Shown: positions 10,874 to 19,791, counted from the stretch's first letter. The stretch is 64,000 nucleotides of DNA from Flavobacterium okayamense (GCF_019702945.1 NZ_AP024749.1:620001-684000), one strand, 5' to 3'. Numbers and translations: made by a program. The notes: a model not told the origin generated them from the sequence alone.

Positions 10874-10962
10874 CTAGATTCTTAATATCATCACAAAAAA
10901 ATTGACGAGAAACAGAAAAAATCGATAAAAAACAAAAGTTGTAAGTATTTATTGATTTTTTT

Positions 10963-11056
10963 AAATAAAAAAGGTGAAAGATTACTTTCACCCTTTTTGC
11001 CCCAAATCTACCATAAAAACTTAACCTACTAATTTTTCTGGTAGGGCTAAAGTAAT
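10963..11056 (-). ncRNA. repeat copy 3: candidate small RNA ending in a terminator hairpin
   Basis: Third and most divergent copy: one extra A in CCATAAAAAC, an extra T in AATTTTTCTGG, and GTAGGG instead of GTAAGG. The 8-bp hairpin stem (10973-10992) is unchanged. It is the copy nearest the purF stop (11122), so its hairpin may also terminate purF. Sequence to the right of it no longer matches the other spacers. Confidence 0.45.
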
Positions 11057-11121
11057 ATAGGTAGCTTTATGTTTTTTAAAAATTAGATAAACTTCTTAAA
11101 TAATCGATAAAATGCACTTTA

Positions 11122-13017
11122 TTAGTATGCTCTTGCATCTTTTCCTTCATAAAAATTCATAAAAGCTCTGTTTACAACTCGGTTTCCTCCTGGTGTTGGA
11201 TAATCACCAGTAAAATACCAATCTCCTAAATTTTTAGGACATGCTTTATGCAAATCTTCAACCGATTGATAAATTACTTTAACTTTTGCTTTTGTTCCTT
11301 CTGGAGTTAACATTTCAGCAATTTTATCTGATATTTCTTCATCAGTAAATGGTGCATATATTTCTTTTACAAAATTTACAACATCTACATCTTTATAATT
11401 TTCTTGCGCTACTGATTTCTTATAAACCTCTTCAACAATATGGTAAAGATTTCTCTCTTTCAATAATTCTAAAGCTGCTCTAAATGCTACCAAACCTTCA
11501 AGCTTAGCCATATCAATTCCATAACAATCTGGATAACGGATTTGTGGAGCCGATGAAACTACAACAATTTGTTTTGGAGAAAGACGATCCATCATTTTAA
11601 TGATACTTTGTTTTAAGGTTGTACCACGAACAATACTATCATCAATAATTACTAAATTATCATTGGGTTTAACTACACCATACGTAACGTCATAAACGTG
11701 AGCGACTAAATCATCTCTGCTGCTATCTTCTGTAATAAAAGTTCTCAATTTAGCATCTTTAATAGCTACTTTTTCGGTACGAATACTTTCTCCTAAAATA
11801 CTTTTAATTTTATCTTCGCTTAAGTTTTCTGTAGAAAGAATTGCCTTTGTTTTTTTATTATCTAAATACTTATGAGCTGCTTCTACCATTCCGTAAAATG
11901 AAAGTTCTGCTGTATTTGGAATATAAGAAAAAACCGTGTTTTGAGTATCATTATCAATAGATTCTAGAACCTTAGGAAATATTAATTTTCCTAGATCTTT
12001 TCTTTCCTGATAAATTTCTGCATCGCCACCTCTTGAGAAATAAATTCGTTCAAATGAACATGCTTTCTTTTCTAGTGGTGTTCTCACTTCTTGGATTGAA
12101 ACACTTCCATTCTTTTTAATGATGATTGCATTTCCTGGTTCTAATTCCTGAACTTTTTCAAATGGGACATTAAAGACGGTTTGAATAACTGGTCTTTCTG
12201 AAGCTACAACAACAACTTCTTCATCTTCATAAAAGAATGCTGGACGAATTCCAGCAGGATCACGCATAACGAAAGAATCCCCATGACCGAAAAGTCCTGC
12301 CATAGCATAACCGCCATCCCAATTACGAGAAGCACGTTCTAAAATTCGCTGAATATTTAAACGCTCAGCGATAAATGCTGAAGCTTCTTTTTTAGTCATT
12401 CCTTCTTGCTTACACTGCTGATAAATATCGGCAACTTCATCATCTAAGAAATGACCTATTTTTTCCATTACAGTAACAGTATCGGCCATTTGTTTTGGAT
12501 GTTGACCAAGGTTAACCAAATCTTGGAACAACTCTTTAACATTCGTCATATTAAAGTTTCCAGCAACAATTAAATTACGATGCATCCAATTGTTTTGACG
12601 TAAGAATGGATGAACACTTTCGATACTATTTTTACCAAAAGTTCCATAGCGAACATGACCAAGAAATAGTTCAGCAACATATGGAATATGCTCTTTTTGT
12701 AAAGCAACATTATTCACAAATTCTGGATTTTCTTCTAAACCGCGACTAATGCGGTTATTAATTTGAGCAAAAATATCTTTAATAGGTTGTGCATCGTTTG
12801 AACGCACTCTGCTAATATACCGTTGACCAGGCTGAACATCAAGTTTAATACTTGCTAAACCCGCACCATCTTGTCCGCGATTGTGCTGTTTTTCTAAAAG
12901 CAAATACATTTTTTGAACACCATAAAAAGCAGAACCATACTTTTCTTTGTAGTATTCTAATGGTTTTTTTAATCGTAGTAAAGCAATACCACATTCGTGT
13001 TTAATTGCGTCGCTCAT
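11122..13017 (-). CDS. amidophosphoribosyltransferase-type protein, long form
   Basis: Class II glutamine amidotransferase fused to a phosphoribosyltransferase domain. The PurF reaction transfers glutamine nitrogen to PRPP to make phosphoribosylamine, the first committed purine step. The nucleophile Cys9 lies in HECGIALL after eight residues that could be an autoprocessed propeptide. The PRPP loop VIIDDSIVRGTT is near residue 459. At 631 residues it is about 120 longer than typical PurF, with extra sequence in the N-terminal half (around FLDDEVADIYQQCKQEGMTK) and at the C-terminus. Nearby purN supports a purine role, but a second, standard PurF elsewhere in the genome is possible, in which case this is a paralogue. 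Confidence 0.82.
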   Translation of the reverse strand: MSDAIKHECGIALLRLKKPLEYYKEKYGSAFYGVQKMYLLLEKQHNRGQDGAGLASIKLDVQPGQRYISRVRSNDAQPIKDIFAQINNRISRGLEENPEFVNNVALQKEHIPYVAELFLGHVRYGTFGKNSIESVHPFLRQNNWMHRNLIVAGNFNMTNVKELFQDLVNLGQHPKQMADTVTVMEKIGHFLDDEVADIYQQCKQEGMTKKEASAFIAERLNIQRILERASRNWDGGYAMAGLFGHGDSFVMRDPAGIRPAFFYEDEEVVVVASERPVIQTVFNVPFEKVQELEPGNAIIIKKNGSVSIQEVRTPLEKKACSFERIYFSRGGDAEIYQERKDLGKLIFPKVLESIDNDTQNTVFSYIPNTAELSFYGMVEAAHKYLDNKKTKAILSTENLSEDKIKSILGESIRTEKVAIKDAKLRTFITEDSSRDDLVAHVYDVTYGVVKPNDNLVIIDDSIVRGTTLKQSIIKMMDRLSPKQIVVVSSAPQIRYPDCYGIDMAKLEGLVAFRAALELLKERNLYHIVEEVYKKSVAQENYKDVDVVNFVKEIYAPFTDEEISDKIAEMLTPEGTKAKVKVIYQSVEDLHKACPKNLGDWYFTGDYPTPGGNRVVNRAFMNFYEGKDARAY

Positions 13018-13052
13018 ATAGTTGTGTTGTTTATTGTTGTTTTTATAAAAAA

Positions 13053-13072
13053 TGCCCCGAAAATTCGAGGCA
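13053..13072 (-). terminator. terminator of the PfkB-kinase gene
   Basis: On the minus strand TGCCTCGA / TCGGGGCA forms an 8-bp stem with one G-U pair and an ATTT loop, followed by a T-rich run. It begins 6 bp past the kinase stop and lies upstream of purF. Confidence 0.75.
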
Positions 13073-13077
13073 CACTT

Positions 13078-14007
13078 TTATTCTTCTAATTCAATTTCAA
13101 ATTGTGTTAACGCTTTAAATTGTTGTAAGCGCTCTTGAACTTCCTCCTTTGCTAAATTTTCCATTCTTTCAGTACCAAATCTTTCTACACAGAAAGAAGC
13201 TAAATTAGAGCCATAAATGATTCCGTTCTTCATATTATCAAAAGAAATATTTTCACTTTGCGCAATATAACCCGCAAAACCACCTGCAAATGTATCACCA
13301 GCACCTGTTGGGTCGAATACTTCTTCTAATGGTAATGCTGGTGCAAAGAACACATCTTTATTGTGGAACAATAAAGCACCATGTTCACCTTTCTTAATTA
13401 CCACATATTTAGGTCCCATTGCATGAATTTTTTCAGCAGCTTTAACTAAAGAATATTCTCCTGAAAGTTGGCGTGCTTCTTCATCATTAATAGTAATAAC
13501 ATCTACACGTTTAATTACATCCATTAATTCGTTCCAAGCACAATCCATCCAAAAATTCATTGTATCTAACACAACTAACTTTGGTTTTTCAGTTAATTGA
13601 TCTAAAACTCCTGATTGTACAATAGGATGTAAGTTTCCTAAAAGCACCACTTCAGAATTTTTATAATTTTCAGGAACAATTGGATTAAAATCAGCTAATA
13701 CATTTAATTCTGTTACTAAAGTATCGCGAGAATTTAAATCGTTATGATATTTTCCACTCCAAAAGAAAGTTTTCCCGCCTTTTACAACTTCAATTCCTTC
13801 AATATTTACACCTTTATTTTCTAATAAGTCTAAATATTCTTTTGGAAAGTCTTCACCAACTACAGAAACTATAGCCGCATCTACATTAAAAAAGTTTGAA
13901 GCTAAACCAATGTATGTTGCCGCTCCGCCTAAGATTTTATCAGTCTTTCCAAAAGGTGTTTCAATTGCATCAAAAGCAACTGTACCTACTATCAATAATT
14001 TATTCAT
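13078..14007 (-). CDS. PfkB-family carbohydrate or nucleoside kinase
   Basis: A 309-residue ribokinase-family enzyme. The N-terminal GGAATYIG matches the sugar-binding signature, and the C-terminal DPTGAGDTFAGGFAGY near residue 235 carries the catalytic Asp and anion hole. Substrates in this family include ribose, fructose, adenosine and 2-keto sugars. The sequence does not decide between them, though neighbouring purF and purN make a nucleoside or ribose substrate an attractive guess. It lies upstream of purF but is separated from it by a terminator. Confidence 0.85.
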   Translation of the reverse strand: MNKLLIVGTVAFDAIETPFGKTDKILGGAATYIGLASNFFNVDAAIVSVVGEDFPKEYLDLLENKGVNIEGIEVVKGGKTFFWSGKYHNDLNSRDTLVTELNVLADFNPIVPENYKNSEVVLLGNLHPIVQSGVLDQLTEKPKLVVLDTMNFWMDCAWNELMDVIKRVDVITINDEEARQLSGEYSLVKAAEKIHAMGPKYVVIKKGEHGALLFHNKDVFFAPALPLEEVFDPTGAGDTFAGGFAGYIAQSENISFDNMKNGIIYGSNLASFCVERFGTERMENLAKEEVQERLQQFKALTQFEIELEE

Positions 14008-14086
14008 TCTTTTTCTTTTGAAATAAGGCGCAAAGATAAGTTTTTAGTTGCAGAGTTGCAAAGTTTGAAAGTCACAAAGTTTGAAG

Positions 14087-14566
14087 CTATAATAACTTCC
14101 CTTCTTCTTTTTCGTAAAAAGTATCGATATTCAATTTTTCTTGTTCTGAAGCCATTACTGCTAATTGGTCACAGCGTTCATTTTGAGGATGATTGTTGTG
14201 TCCCTTAATCCATTGGAAATGTACTTCATGTTTGCGATATACTTTTAAAAAACGCATCCATAAATCAGGATTTTTTTTACCTGAAAAATACTTTTTTTCC
14301 CAGTTAAAAACCCAGCCTTTTAAAACAGCGTCTACTACATATTTAGAATCGGAAGTTACTAAAACTTTTGTATGCGGCTTTTTTAATTTTTCTAAACCTA
14401 CAATTACCGCTAATAATTCCATTCTGTTATTTGTAGACAAACGAAAGCCTTCAAAAAACTCTTTCTTATAAGATGTTCTAGCCATTTCCATCACAATACC
14501 ATAACCTGCAGGACCAGGATTTCCCTTTGCAGCGCCATCAGTGTATATGTAGACTTCGTAACTCAA
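14087..14566 (-). CDS. rnhA: ribonuclease HI
   Basis: Cleaves the RNA strand of RNA-DNA hybrids in the cytosol. The 159-residue protein has all four catalytic acids in family context: D10 (YTDGAAKGNPGPAGYG), E50 (NNRMELLAVI), D73 (TSDSKYVVDA) and D133 (ERCDQLA). The histidine-bearing IKGHNNHPQNE loop precedes the last Asp. It starts 11 bp after the purN stop and is probably co-transcribed with it. Confidence 0.95.
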   Translation of the reverse strand: MSYEVYIYTDGAAKGNPGPAGYGIVMEMARTSYKKEFFEGFRLSTNNRMELLAVIVGLEKLKKPHTKVLVTSDSKYVVDAVLKGWVFNWEKKYFSGKKNPDLWMRFLKVYRKHEVHFQWIKGHNNHPQNERCDQLAVMASEQEKLNIDTFYEKEEGKLL

Positions 14567-14577
14567 GTAAATAGTGA

Positions 14578-15144
14578 TTAGTTATTCGTAATTAGCTTTT
14601 CAATTACTTGGGGGAAATATTTTTGTTCTAATTCGTGAACTTTTTCAGCGATTTCATCTGCAGTTTTGCAATTTTCAATATTGGTAGCTTGCTGAAAAAT
14701 AAATTCACCTTCATCATAATATTCGTTCACAAAATGAATCGTTATTCCAGTTTCTTTCTCTTTGTTTTCTAAAACGGCTTGGTGAACAAATTTTCCATAC
14801 ATTCCTTTTCCTCCATATTTTGGTAACAATGCAGGATGAATGTTAATTACTTTATTAGGATATTCTTTTATAATGGCTACAGGAAACATCCATAAAAATC
14901 CAGCCAAAACAATTAAATCAGGTTCAATTTTATTGAGTTCGTCTAAAACAAATCCACTATTAAGTTGTTCTTTGTCAAACAAAATCGACTTAACGTTTTG
15001 GTTTTTAGCTCGTTCAAGAACTTTGGCACGAGGATTGTTTACAAACACAGCGACTACAGTTCCTAGGCTTGAATTTTTGAAATGTGTTATAATGTTTTCA
15101 ACATTGGTACCATTACCAGAAGCAAATAGCACTATTTTTTGCAT
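14578..15144 (-). CDS. purN: phosphoribosylglycinamide formyltransferase
   Basis: Third step of purine synthesis: 10-formyl-THF formylates GAR. The 188-residue length is typical. The phosphate-binding ASGNGTNVENI sits at the N-terminus, and the catalytic Asn, His and Asp appear in INIHPALLPKYGG and YYDEGEFIFQ. I chose the ATG at 15144 because MQKIVLFASG is the canonical beginning; an ATG at 15168 adds eight unlikely residues. It is divergent from acpP with a 174-bp intergenic region. Confidence 0.95.
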   Translation of the reverse strand: MQKIVLFASGNGTNVENIITHFKNSSLGTVVAVFVNNPRAKVLERAKNQNVKSILFDKEQLNSGFVLDELNKIEPDLIVLAGFLWMFPVAIIKEYPNKVINIHPALLPKYGGKGMYGKFVHQAVLENKEKETGITIHFVNEYYDEGEFIFQQATNIENCKTADEIAEKVHELEQKYFPQVIEKLITNN

Positions 15145-15259
15145 TATCCTGTAATTTTTATTACGCAAAAAAAAGAATAATAATTGGTAAAAAATAGAAA
15201 ATTAAAGTCTTTGTGAATTATTTTTTTTAAATTCGTAGTCACATTTAGTAACAAAAATG

Positions 15260-15288
15260 TTGTTTTAAAATAAAGTTTTTTATTTTTG
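15260..15288 (+). promoter_or_regulatory. promoter of acpP
   Basis: TTG at 15260-15262, an 18-nt spacer, then TATTTTTG at 15281-15288, matching the Bacteroidota consensus. The ATG lies 30 bp downstream of the -7 element. Confidence 0.75.
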
Positions 15289-15318
15289 CCAACAAATTAA
15301 ATTAAAAATTAAAAGATT

Positions 15319-15555
15319 ATGTCAGACATTGCATCAAGAGTAAAAGCGATTATCGTAGACAAATTAGGTGTTGACGAAAACGAAGTTGTAGCTGAAGCAA
15401 GCTTCACAAACGATTTAGGAGCTGATTCATTAGACACTGTTGAGCTAATCATGGAGTTCGAAAAAGAATTCGATATTCAAATTCCAGATGATCAAGCGGA
15501 AAACATTGCTACTGTTGGTCAAGCTATTTCTTACATCGAAGAAGCTAAGAAATAA
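15319..15555 (+). CDS. acpP: acyl carrier protein
   Basis: A 78-residue acidic carrier of growing fatty acids. The phosphopantetheine serine is S37 in [12 protein letters not shown], the invariant DSL motif. It is preceded by a strong promoter and followed by fabF and rnc on the same strand, the common bacterial arrangement. A hairpin at 15564-15587 right after the stop suggests that much of the transcript ends here, giving more carrier protein than condensing enzyme. Confidence 0.97.
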   Translation: MSDIASRVKAIIVDKLGVDENEVVAEASFTNDLGADSLDTVELIMEFEKEFDIQIPDDQAENIATVGQAISYIEEAKK

Positions 15556-15563
15556 TATTTAAG

Positions 15564-15587
15564 CACCCGTAAGTTAACTTGCGGGTG
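15564..15587 (+). terminator. hairpin after acpP, probably a partial terminator
   Basis: Ten-bp stem CACCCGTAAG / CTTGCGGGTG (one G-U pair) with a TTAA loop, 8 bp past the acpP stop. The following sequence is only moderately T-rich, so it may terminate partially or act as a stability hairpin. Confidence 0.6.
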
Positions 15588-15624
15588 TACTTATTTAGTA
15601 TTTCTGCTAATTTGATTTTTTTAC

Positions 15625-15722
15625 TAGATTTGTAGAAAACATTGATTGTATTACAATCATTAACATACACATGTAATACCCATTGTTTCTTTTGGTTTAA
15701 TAAAGGCACTATGGGTTTTTTT
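15625..15722 (+). promoter_or_regulatory. fabF leader with a -7 element and a terminator-like hairpin
   Basis: TAGATTTG at 15625-15632 matches TAnnTTTG, although no good -33 element is evident. About 45 bp further, ACCCAT (15678-15683) can pair with ATGGGT (15711-15716), and T7 follows at once. The structure ends 22 bp before the fabF ATG, so it could act as an attenuator for fabF and rnc. The stem is only 6 bp with a long loop, so this is tentative. Confidence 0.35.
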
Positions 15723-15744
15723 ATATAAACTTAAATTCTATTCT

Positions 15745-16998
15745 ATGCAATTAAAGCGTGTTGTAGTTACTGGACTTGGAGCCCTAACACCTATTGGCAA
15801 TAACTTACAAGAGTATTGGGATGGGTTAGTAAATGGGAAAAGTGGTGCTGCGCCTATTACATATTACGATACTGAAAAGCACAAAACTAAATTTGCTTGT
15901 GAAATTAAAAACTTCAATGTTGAAGATTTTATTGATCGCAAAGAGGTACGTCGTTTAGATAAATTTGCTCAATATGCTATAGTTGCAAGTGATGAAGCTA
16001 TTAAAGATGCTGGAATTACACTTGAAAATGTAAACAAATATAGAGTTGGAGTAATTTGGGGGGCAGGTATTGGTGGTTTACAAACTTTTCAAGATGAAGT
16101 AATGAATTATGCCGCTGGAGATGGAACTCCACGTTTTAATCCATTCTTTATCCCTAAGATGATTGCTGATATCGCACCTGGTCATATTTCTATGCGTAAT
16201 GGTTACATGGGACCAAACTATACTACTGTTTCTGCATGTGCATCTTCTGCTAATGCCTTAGTAGATGCGTTCAACTACATTCGTTTAGGAATGTGCGATG
16301 TTGTAGTTTCTGGTGGTTCAGAAGCTGCTGTTACAATTGCAGGAATGGGAGGTTTTAACTCAATGCAAGCATTATCTACTCGAAATGATAGTCCAGAATC
16401 TGCTTCAAGACCTTTCGACGCTACTCGTGATGGATTTGTTTTAGGTGAAGGAGCTGGAGCTCTTGTTTTAGAAGAATATGAACACGCCAAAGCGCGTGGT
16501 GCAAAAATATATTGTGAAGTTGGAGGTGGCGGATTATCATCTGATGCGTATCACTTAACGGCTCCACATCCAGAAGGAATTGGTGTTATCGCTGTAATGG
16601 AAAATTGTTTACGCGATGCTGGAATGAAACCGGAAGACGTTGACCACATCAACACTCATGGTACTTCAACGCCACTTGGAGATGTTGCTGAATTAAAAGC
16701 AATTAGTGCTGTTTTTGGAGAACACGCAAAAGACATTAATATTAATTCCACTAAATCGATGACTGGCCATTTATTGGGTGCTGCTGGTGCTATTGAAGCA
16801 ATAGCTTCAATTTTAGCTATGCAAAATGGAATAATTCCTCCTACAATTAACCACACTGTTGTTGATGAAAACATTGACCCATCTTTAAACCTAACTTTAA
16901 ACAAAGCTCAAAAAAGAGAGATTAAAGTAGCTATGAGTAATACTTTTGGTTTTGGTGGACACAATGCATGTGTTTTATTCAAAAAAATTGAAGATTAA
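15745..16998 (+). CDS. fabF: beta-ketoacyl-ACP synthase II
   Basis: Condenses malonyl-ACP with acyl-ACP in fatty-acid elongation. Its 417 residues match the family. The Cys-His-His triad is in SACASSANAL (nucleophile), NTHGTSTPLGD and KSMTGHLLGAAG. The gene lies downstream of acpP, and the rnc start codon is 3 bp after its stop, so translation of the two may be coupled. Confidence 0.97.
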   Translation: MQLKRVVVTGLGALTPIGNNLQEYWDGLVNGKSGAAPITYYDTEKHKTKFACEIKNFNVEDFIDRKEVRRLDKFAQYAIVASDEAIKDAGITLENVNKYRVGVIWGAGIGGLQTFQDEVMNYAAGDGTPRFNPFFIPKMIADIAPGHISMRNGYMGPNYTTVSACASSANALVDAFNYIRLGMCDVVVSGGSEAAVTIAGMGGFNSMQALSTRNDSPESASRPFDATRDGFVLGEGAGALVLEEYEHAKARGAKIYCEVGGGGLSSDAYHLTAPHPEGIGVIAVMENCLRDAGMKPEDVDHINTHGTSTPLGDVAELKAISAVFGEHAKDININSTKSMTGHLLGAAGAIEAIASILAMQNGIIPPTINHTVVDENIDPSLNLTLNKAQKREIKVAMSNTFGFGGHNACVLFKKIED

Positions 16999-17001
16999 TT
17001 C

Positions 17002-17745
17002 ATGCGTCGTTTTTTAAAAAAAATATCGAAAAACTCCCGTTCTAATGAAGACGGGATTTTTTTTGAAAAAATAACTAACATACTTGGGTTTAAACCTAAC
17101 AACATTTATTATTACAAAAAAGCATTTACTCATAGTTCAATTAACAAAGTAGACGACAAAGGAAACCCTTTTAATTACGAACGTTTAGAGTTTTTAGGTG
17201 ATTCAATGTTAGGAAGTGTAATTTCAGCTCATTTATATAATGAAGTACCAACTGGAGATGAAGGATATTTAACCAAAATGCGCTCTAAAATAGTTAGTAG
17301 GGAGCATTTGAATGAACTGGGACGAGATTTAAATTTAATTCAGTTTGTCGAAAGCAAAGTTAACCCACAGCACTTTGGTGAAAATATACATGGCAACATT
17401 TTTGAAGCGCTTATTGGAGCAATTTATCTTGATAAAGGGTTTAAGCATTGCGAAAGTTTTATTCAAAAAAAAGTTATTAAACCCTATGTAGACATCCCAA
17501 AACTTGAAGGTAAAGTTATTAGCTATAAAAGTTTAATTATTGAATGGTGTCAAAAAGAGAAAAAACCTTTTCAATTTGAAACTTTTGAAGACACAGGCAA
17601 TGAAGAACAAAAATATTTTGGCGTAAAACTTCATATTGACAATAAAATTGTCACAAAAGCAAGAGCAACTTCAAAAAAGAAGGCTGAAGAAAAAGCTGCT
17701 CAAAGAGCATATTTTGTATTTCAAGACCAAATAGTTAAAAAATAA
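17002..17745 (+). CDS. rnc: ribonuclease III
   Basis: Double-stranded RNA endonuclease for rRNA and structured-RNA processing. The 247 residues contain the RNase III signature ERLEFLGDSMLG, the second metal-site motif NIFEALIGAIYLDKG, and a C-terminal dsRNA-binding domain with KARATSKKKAEEKAAQRA. It is tightly linked to fabF. No terminator is visible after it, and a -7 element (TATATTTG, 17828-17835) starts the next gene. Confidence 0.96.
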   Translation: MRRFLKKISKNSRSNEDGIFFEKITNILGFKPNNIYYYKKAFTHSSINKVDDKGNPFNYERLEFLGDSMLGSVISAHLYNEVPTGDEGYLTKMRSKIVSREHLNELGRDLNLIQFVESKVNPQHFGENIHGNIFEALIGAIYLDKGFKHCESFIQKKVIKPYVDIPKLEGKVISYKSLIIEWCQKEKKPFQFETFEDTGNEEQKYFGVKLHIDNKIVTKARATSKKKAEEKAAQRAYFVFQDQIVKK

Positions 17746-17852
17746 AAGTATTTTCTGCTATAACGTTTTCGTTAATAAATTAACCTTTTTTTTAAACTAT
17801 TTATTAAAATCTATCTTTTTTAAACACTATATTTGAATAAATTTTTAAAGAA

Positions 17853-18326
17853 ATGGCTGTTCATAAGATTCAAATAAATGAATTTTTAGATGTTGATTAT
17901 GAGTTAATTGCTATACATTCTTCCGTTGAAGATTATAGGTTGGCTTTTTTTTTGAATAAAATATTAGGTATTGAACTCTACAGAGATAAGTTAACAGTAG
18001 AGTTACGAACTAAAAATGGTAAAAGTTGTTTCGAACATTTTCTTTTTAATGATGAAAAAAACGATGTTTGTTGGCATTTAATTTCAAACAAATCCGAGCT
18101 TAAAGCAAATGATTCACAAAACATCGGAATGTTTGACACTATTACCTCATCAACATATTTAGTTCCAGAATTTAAAACTGCAGATTATGTTTTAAAAATT
18201 GAAAATGTTGATCCGCTCTTTAATATTGACAGTGTAATCAAATTAATAAAAGAAATTCCTTTTATAACACTAGTTTACACAATTGAACAAAACAAACTAA
18301 AATCAAAAAATAATTTAATCTTTTAG
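17853..18326 (+). CDS. IPExxxVDY-family protein
   Basis: A 157-residue Bacteroidota-specific protein of unknown function. The family's namesake motif appears as VPEFKTADY near residue 109, followed by VLKIENVD and a C-terminal IPFITLVYTIEQNKLKSKNN. It has no signal peptide or membrane segment, so it is likely cytosolic. TATATTTG at 17828-17835 is a good -7 element, 17 bp before the ATG. It sits 4 bp upstream of pyk, so the two are almost certainly co-transcribed. Its conserved position between rnc and pyk is the only functional hint. Confidence 0.75.
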   Translation: MAVHKIQINEFLDVDYELIAIHSSVEDYRLAFFLNKILGIELYRDKLTVELRTKNGKSCFEHFLFNDEKNDVCWHLISNKSELKANDSQNIGMFDTITSSTYLVPEFKTADYVLKIENVDPLFNIDSVIKLIKEIPFITLVYTIEQNKLKSKNNLIF

Positions 18327-18330
18327 GATA

Positions 18331-19761
18331 ATGCCAATAAGCAAAAAAACTAAAATTGTTGCAACATTAGGACCTGCTAGTAATGAGAAAAGTACTATGC
18401 AAGCTATGATAGAAGCAGGTGTAAATGTATTTAGAATTAACTTTTCTCATGCTGATTATGAAGATGTAAAAACCCGAATTCAATACATTAGAGAATTAAA
18501 TGAAGAATTTGGATACACAACATCTATTTTAGCTGATTTACAAGGTCCAAAATTACGCGTAGGTGTAATGAAAGAGGACGTTGTGGTTAGCAAAGGTGAT
18601 AAAATTACATTTACAACTGCAGAAGATGTTTTAGGAACAGCTGAAAGAGTTTACATGAACTACAAGGAGTTTCCTAAAGATGTGAAAGCAGGAGAACGAA
18701 TTTTACTAGACGATGGTAAACTAATATTTGAAGTTGTAAAAACTGATAAGAAAACTGAAGTTGAAGCAATTGTTGTTCAAGGAGGCCCTTTAAAATCAAA
18801 AAAAGGAGTTAACCTACCTAATACAAAAGTATCATTACCTGCATTAACAGAAAAAGACATACGTGATGCTATTTTTGCAATTGAAAATCAAGTAGACTGG
18901 ATTGCTTTATCTTTTGTTCGTACACCAAAAGATTTAGAAGACTTACAAGATTTAATAGCAAAACACACAGATCATAAAATTCCAATCATTGCTAAAATTG
19001 AAAAACCTGAAGCGGTTGAAAACATAGATAAGATTGTTGCTTTTTGTGATGGTCTAATGGTTGCGCGTGGTGATTTAGGTGTAGAGATGCCTGCAGAAGC
19101 AGTTCCTTTAATTCAAAAGAAACTAATTCACAGGGCCAAAACTGCTCGTATTCCTGTAATTGTTGCCACACAAATGATGGAAACGATGATTACAAGTTTA
19201 ACACCAACAAGAGCCGAAGTTAATGACGTCGCTAACTCTGTTATGGATGGTGCAGACGCTGTAATGCTTTCTGGAGAAACTTCTGTAGGAAATTATCCTG
19301 TTCAAGTTATCCAAACTATGTCGCGAATTGTAGAAAATGTTGAACATTCACCTTTAATTAAAGTACCGTTAAATGCTCCACATATTCGTACTAAACGTTT
19401 TGTAACAAAATCGATTTGTTATCATGCGGCAATTATGGCTGATGATATTGATGCTAAAGCAATTACAACTTTAACAAATTCTGGTTATACTGCATTTCAA
19501 ATTTCAGCGTGGAGACCAAAATCTCACATCTTAGTTTTCACTTCGAATAAACGAATTTTAACACAGTTAAACTTGTTATGGGGAGTTCGTGCATTTTACT
19601 ATAATAAATTTGTAAGTACTGACGATACTATTGATGATTTAAATCAAATATGTATAGATAAAGGTTATGTAAGTAAAGGAGATATGATTGTAAACCTTGC
19701 CTCTATGCCAATTATGAAAAAAGGAATGGTTAATACCTTAAGGGTATCAGAAATTGAATAG
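18331..19761 (+). CDS. pyk: pyruvate kinase
   Basis: Last step of glycolysis, PEP plus ADP to pyruvate plus ATP. The 476 residues show TKIVATLGPAS at the N-terminus, the active-site IIAKIEKPEAVEN with its catalytic Lys, the metal-binding MVARGDLGVEMP, and MMETMITSLTPTRAEVNDVA. The C-terminal regulatory domain is present. It has its own terminator at 19792-19817. Confidence 0.97.
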   Translation: MPISKKTKIVATLGPASNEKSTMQAMIEAGVNVFRINFSHADYEDVKTRIQYIRELNEEFGYTTSILADLQGPKLRVGVMKEDVVVSKGDKITFTTAEDVLGTAERVYMNYKEFPKDVKAGERILLDDGKLIFEVVKTDKKTEVEAIVVQGGPLKSKKGVNLPNTKVSLPALTEKDIRDAIFAIENQVDWIALSFVRTPKDLEDLQDLIAKHTDHKIPIIAKIEKPEAVENIDKIVAFCDGLMVARGDLGVEMPAEAVPLIQKKLIHRAKTARIPVIVATQMMETMITSLTPTRAEVNDVANSVMDGADAVMLSGETSVGNYPVQVIQTMSRIVENVEHSPLIKVPLNAPHIRTKRFVTKSICYHAAIMADDIDAKAITTLTNSGYTAFQISAWRPKSHILVFTSNKRILTQLNLLWGVRAFYYNKFVSTDDTIDDLNQICIDKGYVSKGDMIVNLASMPIMKKGMVNTLRVSEIE

Positions 19762-19791
19762 TTTTTGAATATAGTTTATGTTTAAAGAAGG

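Noticed and set aside
10595..11056. CRISPR-like array
   Set aside because: Only three units, cores of 92 bp and spacers of about 90 bp that resemble each other; no cas gene is in the window.
10528..11121. tRNA genes in the gene-poor gap and other intergenic stretches
   Set aside because: No cloverleaf, no TTCRANY T-loop and no CCA-adjacent acceptor pairing seen in any intergenic region.
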